DNA of 64,000 nt from Solidesulfovibrio magneticus (GTDB lineage Bacteria; Desulfobacterota; Desulfovibrionia; Desulfovibrionales; Desulfovibrionaceae). The notes beneath the pieces were generated by a model. That model was not told where the DNA came from. It made no database searches and saw only the letters and a list, made by a program, of their open reading frames with translations. Each line of letters begins with the position of its first letter. Within the stretch, counting starts at the first letter, position 1. Below are positions 58,418 through 64,000 of this stretch, piece after piece. The stretch is taken from NCBI GenBank assembly GCA_002482565.1, contig DLGG01000068.1:1-64000 (forward strand), given 5' to 3'. Position numbers and translations under genes: made by a program.

Positions 58418-59512
58418 TCAGACCCGTCTGGCCGCCTCGGCCCAGGCAATCTCCCGGATGATGGACTGCGTCACGCCCCCGGCCGTCAGTTCCGCCGGCA
58501 GCACGCTCCAGGTGTAGGTCTCCACCTCCAGCGGCGTGTCCGGCTGAAATAGCGGCAACACCTGGCGTAGAAACGCCTGAGTCGTGGCGCATTGCGGCAA
58601 GGACTCGATGAAAATGGGCATATGAAAATGCACGCGCCAGGATTCCACCCCCGAAAGCCGCGCGGCCAGGGCCTGGGGCAGATCGTCGAACCGGACCAGC
58701 TCGCCGCCCTGCAGTCGGGCCACGGCCTGATGCAGATAGACCGGCTCCGCGAAACGGGCCAGTTGCGTCAGGTCGCCGCCGTCGAGATGCAGGGCCGAGG
58801 ACACCTGCACCTGCCCCACCTCGATGCCGCGCCCGGCGAGCAACGCCAGAGACTCGGCCGGGTCCTCGTATTGCAGGGCCTGATGGCAGCAGTCATAGCA
58901 GACGCTCAAATGGGCCATGTGCTCGGGCGGCGCGTCCACGGCCTCGAAAAAGGCGGCCATCTCGGCGGTGGTCTCGATGCGGCAGCCGGGTTCGGCTTCC
59001 ACGGCCAGGCGGATGCGCCGGCCGGTTTCCTCGTAAAGCGCGGCCAGGCTGGCCAGGACGCCGCGCAGGGCGGTGTAGGCCGCCGGCAGGTCGGCGTCGG
59101 GAAAGCCCTGGCGAAAGCCCAGGGGCACGGTGGAAATGGCCCCGGTCGCGCCTTCGGGCAGCCAACCGGCCAGGAGCCGGGCCAGACGCAGGGCGTAGGC
59201 GGCGCGCTCGGGATCGCGCCAATCGGGCCGGTAGACGGCCTCCTTGACCGGCACGTCGTGGAAGCGGCCGTAGGGAAAGCCGTTTATGGTGCGCACGGCG
59301 AGATTGCGGGCGGCCAGTGCCTCGGCAAAGGCCCGGGCCGCCTCGGCGTCGCACTCCAGGCTCGCCCGGCCCGACAGCCGCAGCCCCACGGGAAAGGGCC
59401 GGTCCGGGCAGACGGCGGCGGCCACGGCCGGCGCGTGGTCCCACAGGCCCTGGCAAATTTCGCCAAAGCTCTCCCCAGGATGGATATTGGTGCAGTAGGT
59501 GACAGGTTCCAT
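58418..59512 (-). CDS. eboE: EboE-type TIM-barrel metabolite traffic protein
   Basis: 364 residues of the xylose-isomerase-like TIM barrel superfamily that matches EboE of the eustigmatophyte/bacterial ebo clusters. Recognisable segments: YCTNIHPGESFGEI, GFPYGRFHDVPVKEAVYRPDW, LAVEAEPGCRIETTAE, HLSVCYDCCHQALQYEDP and EVGQVQVSSALHL. It is thought to act in export of an unknown prenyl- or sugar-derived metabolite. The start at 59512 follows GAGGGGA, eight bases after eboD. Only eboE and eboD are present here, without eboA, B, C or F. Confidence 0.82.
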   Translation of the reverse strand: MEPVTYCTNIHPGESFGEICQGLWDHAPAVAAAVCPDRPFPVGLRLSGRASLECDAEAARAFAEALAARNLAVRTINGFPYGRFHDVPVKEAVYRPDWRDPERAAYALRLARLLAGWLPEGATGAISTVPLGFRQGFPDADLPAAYTALRGVLASLAALYEETGRRIRLAVEAEPGCRIETTAEMAAFFEAVDAPPEHMAHLSVCYDCCHQALQYEDPAESLALLAGRGIEVGQVQVSSALHLDGGDLTQLARFAEPVYLHQAVARLQGGELVRFDDLPQALAARLSGVESWRVHFHMPIFIESLPQCATTQAFLRQVLPLFQPDTPLEVETYTWSVLPAELTAGGVTQSIIREIAWAEAARRV

Positions 59513-59520
59513 GGTCCCCT

Positions 59521-60717
59521 CTATCCCCAACTGGGGGGTCCGGGGGCCTCAGGCCCCCGGCCGCCGGAGGCATCCCCCTCTCCCCTCCCCGCCAGTTCGG
59601 CGCGGGCGGCTTCGAGTTGGGGCAGATCGACGGCGTGGACTTCGATGCGCTGGCCAAGGCCGGTCAGCATGGACAGATGGAGCCTGCCGCCCAGGTGTTC
59701 GCGGAAGGCTTCGATGGCCGCGGCCATGTCCAGGTCGGCCAGGGCCGGATGCCACACGGCCAGCCTCAGGGCGTCGAGCAGGGACAGCGCCTGCTCGGCC
59801 TCGTCCCGGGAGAGCAGGCCGGTGCGGCAGGAATAGAGGGTATCCAGCGCGATGCCCACGGCCACGGCCTCGCCGTGGCGCAGCTCGCCCCGGGTCGCTT
59901 CTTCCAGGGCGTGGGCCGACCAGTGGCCGAAATCGAGCGGTCGGGCCGAACCGAGTTCGAAGGGGTCGCCGCCGCCGGCGATATGCTGCAGATGGGCCTC
60001 GGCGCAACGCACGTTGGCTTCAAAAAGCGCCTCGTCGTCGCCGGCCGCCAGCCTGGGGGCCAGCTCGACCAGACGGGCGAAAAAGAGCGGATCGCGCACC
60101 AGGGCGACCTTGACCGCCTCGGCCAGGCCGGCCAGCACGTCGCGCCGGGGCAGCGTGGCCAGCAGGGCATGGTCGTTGACCACGGCATAGGGCGGGGCGA
60201 AGGCGCCGATGTAGTTCTTGCGGCCGAAGTAGTTGATGCCGTTCTTGACGCCCACGCCGGCGTCGTTCTGGGCCAGGACGGTGGAAGGCATCCGGATGAG
60301 CCGCACTCCCCGATGGGCGGTGGCCGCGCCGAAGCCGGCGGCATCGAGAAAGGCCCCGCCGCCGAGGGCCAGCACGAAGGACTGGCGGCACAGCTTGCCC
60401 CGGAAGGTCAGTTCCCACACGGCCTGGGTTACGGTGAAGTCGGCCTTGGCCGCCTCGCCGCCGGGCAGGACCAGCGGCGCTTCGACGAGGCGCATGACCT
60501 CGACGTGGGCCTGGGCATAGGCCATGACCCGGCCGGGCAGGCCGGGATCGACGGCGACCAGGCCGGCGTCGCAGACCACGCCGACCTTGCGCGGCCCCTG
60601 GCCGGACCGGGCCAGGATGTCGGCCAGGACCGGGTTGCCCGGATCAAAGGCCTGGCGGGTGAAGACCACGGGGAAATCGAACGTGGGCGCGATGTGCTGG
60701 GCAATGGCGACGGTCAT
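59521..60717 (-). CDS. eboD: EboD-type sugar phosphate cyclase (3-dehydroquinate synthase-like)
   Basis: 398 residues of the dehydroquinate synthase fold. NAD-binding LALGGGAFLDAAGFGAATAHRG; metal ligands Glu in LAEAVKVALV, His in LDFGHWSAHALEEATRGE and His in LRHGEAVAVGIALD, all kept. The FGHWSAHALE motif differs from AroB (FGHTxGHA) and is the EboD pattern. Pairs with eboE immediately downstream. The last ~17 codons are made by a copy of the dispersed repeat (59525-59573), giving the tail DASGGRGPEAPGPPSWG, so the native C terminus has been replaced or extended. Confidence 0.85.
   Translation of the reverse strand: MTVAIAQHIAPTFDFPVVFTRQAFDPGNPVLADILARSGQGPRKVGVVCDAGLVAVDPGLPGRVMAYAQAHVEVMRLVEAPLVLPGGEAAKADFTVTQAVWELTFRGKLCRQSFVLALGGGAFLDAAGFGAATAHRGVRLIRMPSTVLAQNDAGVGVKNGINYFGRKNYIGAFAPPYAVVNDHALLATLPRRDVLAGLAEAVKVALVRDPLFFARLVELAPRLAAGDDEALFEANVRCAEAHLQHIAGGGDPFELGSARPLDFGHWSAHALEEATRGELRHGEAVAVGIALDTLYSCRTGLLSRDEAEQALSLLDALRLAVWHPALADLDMAAAIEAFREHLGGRLHLSMLTGLGQRIEVHAVDLPQLEAARAELAGRGEGDASGGRGPEAPGPPSWG
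59525..59573 (-). repeat. Dispersed GC-rich palindromic repeat, copy 3, inside the 3' end of eboD
   Basis: Same element as the copies at 9946 and 56761 (ATGCCTCCGGCGGCCGGGGG, then CCTGAGGCCCCCGGACCCCC). Here it is translated in frame as the last residues of EboD and ends two bases before the eboD stop codon, with the eboE start just downstream. Confidence 0.8.
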
Positions 60718-60814
60718 GGAGCCTCATGGGTGACGCGCGGCGGCGCTCCTGTCGCGGCCACGAAAAGCGCTTCTGGCGTTTCGCGACCAACAGACTAAAA
60801 CCATTATTTTTCTC

Positions 60815-60836
60815 AAAAAATACTCGAGTATTTTTT
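60815..60836. terminator. Perfect 22-base palindrome between trmL and eboD
   Basis: AAAAAATACTC and its exact complement GAGTATTTTTT form a palindrome in the 173-base gap, with flanking AT-rich DNA and a CGCGTCCCTTAAAAAA motif also seen near lon. It could act as a weak terminator of trmL (U6 follows) or as a regulator site for the ebo pair. Confidence 0.5.
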
Positions 60837-60890
60837 AAGGGACGCGACTCTCGCCGGCGGGGTTGCAAACGTCCGGCCCGTATACCCGTA

Positions 60891-61385
60891 TTATTCGCTT
60901 TTTTCCAGGGGGGCGGCCACGGCGTCCAGGACGCCGACCCGCGAGAGCGCCTCGTAGAGCACCACCGAGGCGGCGTTGGCCACGTTGAGGCTGCGCACCT
61001 GGCCCCAGATGGGGATGGTGACCAGCCGGTGAGCGGCGGCCAGGACCTCTTCGGACAGGCCGCTGGATTCCGTGCCGAAAAGCAGGATGTCGTCGGCCTC
61101 GAAGGGAAAGCGGTGATGGGGTACTGCGGCGTGGCCCCGATTGCCGGCGGTGGCGGCCACCAGACGCCGGCCGGCCCGGGCGGCGGCGAAGGAGGGGAAA
61201 TCCTCCCAGACCGTCAGGTTCACGTGGGGCCAGTAGTCCAGGCCGGCCCGCTTGAGGTAGCGGTCGGCCAGGGAGAAGCCCAGGGGTTTGACGAAATGCA
61301 GCGGCGTCTTGGCGGCGGCGCAAAGCCGGGCCACGCTGCCGGCGTTCTGGGGAATCTCCGGGGCGACAAGGACCAGTTCGATCAC
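60891..61385 (-). CDS. trmL: tRNA (cytidine(34)-2'-O)-methyltransferase TrmL
   Basis: 164-residue SPOUT methyltransferase that modifies the wobble ribose of tRNA-Leu. Motifs: PEIPQNAGSVARLCAAAKTPLHFVKPLGFSL, RAGLDYWPHV, FGTESSGLSEEVL and IPIWGQVRSLNVANAASVVLYEA (knotted SAM site). Overlaps the thioesterase gene by four bases (ATGA), so the two are coupled. Confidence 0.93.
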   Translation of the reverse strand: MIELVLVAPEIPQNAGSVARLCAAAKTPLHFVKPLGFSLADRYLKRAGLDYWPHVNLTVWEDFPSFAAARAGRRLVAATAGNRGHAAVPHHRFPFEADDILLFGTESSGLSEEVLAAAHRLVTIPIWGQVRSLNVANAASVVLYEALSRVGVLDAVAAPLEKSE

Positions 61386-61786
61386 GCCGTCTCCCGGGTG
61401 TAGGGGACGTCCTTGCGGTAGACCGTGCCCTGGAAGCTGGCGATGACCTCATCCATGTCGTTGCTGATGGTCACGGCGTAGGTGGCCATTTTATTGCCCA
61501 GGGAGATCTCGACGGCCTCGGCGTAGAGGGTGGAGCCCAGGCCCGCCTTGACGTAGGCAATGGAGGCGGCCACGGCCAGGCTCAGCTTGCCGTGGGCATT
61601 GGAAGCCACGGCAAAGGCCAGGTCGGCCAGGCTGAAGATCGCCCCGCCGTGGGCCACGCCGGCCCCGTTGCGATGATCGTCGGTGAGGTCCATGGCCGTC
61701 TTGGCATAGCCGGGCCGGGCCTCGACGATGCGGATGCCAAGCATCTGGGCGAACCGGTCGCGGTCGAGAAACCACTGCATGTCCAT
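61382..61786 (-). CDS. PaaI-family thioesterase (hotdog fold)
   Basis: 134 residues of the PaaI/YbgC-like hotdog fold with the catalytic segment GAGVAHGGAIFSLADLAFAVASN and LAVAASIAYVKAG. It hydrolyses acyl-CoA thioesters in general; the substrate is unknown. AAGGAG precedes the ATG at 61786. Upstream in-frame codons are inside the divergent gene region. Coupled to trmL. Confidence 0.88.
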   Translation of the reverse strand: MDMQWFLDRDRFAQMLGIRIVEARPGYAKTAMDLTDDHRNGAGVAHGGAIFSLADLAFAVASNAHGKLSLAVAASIAYVKAGLGSTLYAEAVEISLGNKMATYAVTISNDMDEVIASFQGTVYRKDVPYTRETA

Positions 61787-61907
61787 GGGAAACGCTCCTT
61801 TGCCCGCCTGGGCAGGCGGGGCCTGGGGATGGAACGCCGGGGCGGCGGATTTGTCAAGCCGGGCGTTTGGGGCTATACGGGGCCAGCCCTTTGAGGGGGA
61901 ATCCGCC

Positions 61908-62273
61908 ATGCTGCGTCACGTTATTCACGGGCCGGCCCAGAGGCCGCGAAACCGGCTGTGGGCCACGTTTTTGGCCGCGCTGTGCCTGACGGCGATGCTC
62001 GGCGCGCCGGCCCTGGCCGCGCCGCCGGGACCGGCCGACCTGTCGCGGTCCATCGAGACGGCCCGGGTGGCCATCGCCGGGCATGAGAAGACCATCGTGT
62101 CCTATGACGCGGAGATGCGGTCGCTGACCGGCAACGATCCGGCCTCGGCCCGGCGTCGCGAGGAAATCCGCATCATCAAGCAGCATTACGTTCGGGAAAT
62201 TGAGACCCTCAAGGCGAAGATCATCGATGATTACAAAAAAATCCAGGAATTCAAGGCTCGTGGCATTCAATAA
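61908..62273 (+). CDS. Small secreted hypothetical protein
   Basis: 121 residues. Signal peptide (NRLWATFLAALCLTAMLGAPALA), then a charged helical region (ETARVAIAGHEKTIVSYDAEMRSL, EEIRIIKQHYVREIETLKAKIIDDYKKI) likely to form a coiled coil. GAGGGGGA ribosome site. Faces the thioesterase gene (divergent) and is followed by a hairpin and tRNA-Val on the other strand. No family recognised. Confidence 0.65.
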   Translation: MLRHVIHGPAQRPRNRLWATFLAALCLTAMLGAPALAAPPGPADLSRSIETARVAIAGHEKTIVSYDAEMRSLTGNDPASARRREEIRIIKQHYVREIETLKAKIIDDYKKIQEFKARGIQ

Positions 62274-62290
62274 CGACATGCCGGCCAGCC

Positions 62291-62320
62291 AAAACAAAAG
62301 CGCCTCGCTTTCGCGAGGCG
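62291..62320 (-). terminator. Terminator of tRNA-Val
   Basis: Perfect stem CGCCTCGC / GCGAGGCG with a TTTC/GAAA loop, followed on the minus strand by CTTTTGTTTT. Ends tRNA-Val transcription 20 bases after the gene. Confidence 0.85.
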
Positions 62321-62339
62321 CTTCGGATGGGTTCGGTGG

Positions 62340-62412
<73 letters not shown>

Positions 62413-62534
62413 GTCGAAGAATGTACGTGGGCCCCCCTCCCCTGGCAAGCATTATTTTGCAAAAAGCCAAAAAAAACGACGGCCACCCAGCGGACAAAAC
62501 AACAACACACTGAAAACAAAGGACAAACCAAGAC

Positions 62535-63557
62535 ATGCGACTGCTCGTGACCGGAGGCTGCGGCTTCATCGGCTCCAACTTCATCCGCGACATGCTCACC
62601 CGCCACGAAGGGATCTCCATCGTCAACCTCGACCTGCTCACCTACGCCGGCAACCGGCAGAGCCTGGCCGACGTCGAGGCCGCTTTCGGCGGCTCGCGCT
62701 ACCACTTCGTGCGCGGCGACATCGCCAACAGCGAGCTGGCCCTCTACCTCTTGGAGGAGCACAAGATCGAGGCCGTGGTCAATTTCGCGGCCGAGTCCCA
62801 CGTGGACCGCTCCATCACCGACGCCACGCCCTTTGTGCGCACCAACGTGCTCGGGGCCCAAAGCCTCCTCGACGCCGCCAGGCATTACGGCGTGCGCCGC
62901 TTCGTCCACGTCTCCACCGATGAGGTCTACGGCACCCTCGGGCCGGACGGGAAATTCTCCGAGGCAACGCCGCTTGCTCCCAACAGCCCCTACTCGGCCA
63001 GCAAGGCCGGGGCCGACATGCTCATGCGGGCCGCGTTCGAGACCTTCGGCATGGACGTGGTGGTCACCCGCTGCTCCAACAACTACGGCCCCTACCAGTT
63101 CCCGGAAAAGCTCATTCCGCTGATGTATTCCAAGGCCATGGCCGACGAGGCCCTGCCGGTCTACGGCGACGGGCTCAACGTGCGCGACTGGATCTACGTC
63201 ATCGACCACTGCCGGGGCGTGGAACTGGCCCTCATGAAGGGCCGGCCGGGCGAGGTCTACAACTTCGGCGGCGACGCGGAAAAGCCCAATATCGAGGTGG
63301 TGCGCACCATCCTGGCCGCCCTGGGCAAACCCGAAAGCCTCATCCGCTACGTCACCGACCGGCCCGGCCACGACCGCCGCTACGCCATGGACTTCACCAA
63401 GGCCGCCCGGGAGCTGGGCTTTGCCCCGGCCTGGGATTTCGCCCGGGGCATCGCCGAGACCATGGCCTGGTACCGCGCCAATGGCGCATGGCTCGACAGC
63501 GTCAACAGCGGCGCGTACCGCCAGTTCATGGCTTCCTGGTACGGGGAACGGGCATGA
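62535..63557 (+). CDS. rfbB: dTDP-glucose 4,6-dehydratase
   Basis: 340-residue SDR enzyme, second step of dTDP-L-rhamnose synthesis. GGCGFIGSNF NAD site, STDEVYG and active-site PYSASKAG (Tyr-Lys), with NNYGPYQFPEKLIPL and VYGDGLNVRDWIYV. An AAAGGAC site lies upstream. Overlaps rfbD by four bases (ATGA). It begins a cell-surface polysaccharide operon. Confidence 0.97.
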   Translation: MRLLVTGGCGFIGSNFIRDMLTRHEGISIVNLDLLTYAGNRQSLADVEAAFGGSRYHFVRGDIANSELALYLLEEHKIEAVVNFAAESHVDRSITDATPFVRTNVLGAQSLLDAARHYGVRRFVHVSTDEVYGTLGPDGKFSEATPLAPNSPYSASKAGADMLMRAAFETFGMDVVVTRCSNNYGPYQFPEKLIPLMYSKAMADEALPVYGDGLNVRDWIYVIDHCRGVELALMKGRPGEVYNFGGDAEKPNIEVVRTILAALGKPESLIRYVTDRPGHDRRYAMDFTKAARELGFAPAWDFARGIAETMAWYRANGAWLDSVNSGAYRQFMASWYGERA

Positions 63558-64000
63558 GCGGGGACGCCAAAGCCCCCCGCGCCATCGTGCTGGGCGGCCT
63601 GACCGGACTGGTCGGCCGCCCGCTGTCGCGGGTCATGGAAGAGGCGGGGTTCGCCGTGCTGCCGACCACGCGCACGCTCCTCGACCCCTTTGACATGGAG
63701 GCCGTGGCCCGGGAGATCGAGCGGTTCGAGGCGACCCATGTGGTCAACACCGTGGCCTACACCGCCGTGGACGCGGCCGAGGACGACGCCGACGAGGCCT
63801 ACCGCGTCAACCGCGACCTGCCCGGCCGGCTGGCCCGGGTCTGCCGCAAGGCCGGCGCGACTCTGGTGCATCTGAGCACGGATTTCGTGTTCGACGGTTC
63901 CAAGGGCGCGCCCTACGTCGAGGACGACGCGCCCAACCCGGAGTCGGTCTACGGGGCGAGCAAGCTGGCCGGCGAGCGGGCCATCCTGGATTCGGGGCTG
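63554..64000 (+). CDS. rfbD: dTDP-4-dehydrorhamnose reductase, cut by window edge
   Basis: 149 residues visible, the C terminus lies beyond the window. The N-terminal Rossmann GGLTGLVGRPLS, VNTVAYTAVDAAEDD, LSTDFVFDGSKGAPYVEDD and YGASKLAGE are RfbD signatures. Catalyses the last reduction to dTDP-L-rhamnose. The start overlaps the rfbB stop. Confidence 0.93.
   Translation, partial: MSGDAKAPRAIVLGGLTGLVGRPLSRVMEEAGFAVLPTTRTLLDPFDMEAVAREIERFEATHVVNTVAYTAVDAAEDDADEAYRVNRDLPGRLARVCRKAGATLVHLSTDFVFDGSKGAPYVEDDAPNPESVYGASKLAGERAILDSGL

Noticed and set aside
59521..60717. AroB (shikimate pathway 3-dehydroquinate synthase)
   Set aside because: The FGHWSAHALE motif and the adjoining EboE gene fit EboD better than AroB. 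No other aro genes are adjacent.

Overview
The window is high-GC chromosomal DNA that looks like a sulfate-reducing deltaproteobacterium of the Desulfovibrionaceae. A Solidesulfovibrio or D. magneticus-like genome is my best guess, made from memory and not from any search. The main clues are the pyruvate carboxylase / PEP synthase-like / biotin ligase cluster, a porin of the Desulfovibrio homotrimeric type, cytochrome bd next to an Rrf2 regulator, and a dispersed GC-rich palindrome that reads MPPAAGGLRPPDP when translated. No CRISPR array, insertion sequence or prophage gene was seen.

Layout. 1-7.8 kb (minus): a PEP synthase-like enzyme cut by the left edge, pyruvate carboxylase and biotin-protein ligase, which together form a pyruvate anaplerosis and gluconeogenesis node. 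7.8-9.8 kb (plus): a CCA-adding tRNA nucleotidyltransferase followed by a HEPN/MNT (HepT/MntA) toxin-antitoxin pair. 10.0-16.1 kb (minus): protein-quality operon tig-clpP-clpX-lon. 16.3-22.1 kb (minus): hydantoinase/oxoprolinase A and B subunits with a glycosyltransferase-like gene between them, then isocitrate dehydrogenase. 22.1-29.1 kb: envelope and metabolic genes (membrane-anchored hypothetical, degenerate M23 peptidase, 3D-domain protein, polyprenyl-phosphate sugar transferase, MOFRL glycerate kinase, NudC). 29.1-32.3 kb (plus): Rrf2 regulator with a palindrome over its own promoter, then cydAB. 32.3-37.7 kb (plus): a metal module made of a small membrane protein, a P1B-type ATPase, an HMA-like membrane protein, an HD-GYP phosphodiesterase and a porin, with Fur-box-like sites in front of the first gene and the porin.

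37.9-56.8 kb (plus): type II secretion genes gspD-gspE and gspC-F-G-H-I-J-K-L-M. They are split by an inserted block: tetR, an SGNH/CE6-like esterase, an RND adaptor and pump, marR and a TPR lipoprotein. 56.8-60.7 kb (minus): a secreted TPR protein with Ser/Thr/Gly-rich tracts and a poly-Thr tail, then a two-gene eboE-eboD cluster in which a copy of the dispersed repeat encodes the end of EboD. 60.9-64 kb: trmL, a PaaI-type thioesterase, a small secreted protein, tRNA-Val(CAC), and the start of a dTDP-rhamnose operon (rfbB, rfbD cut by the right edge).

All calls come from reading the sequence. No database search or structure prediction was run, so family names rest on motifs, length and context.
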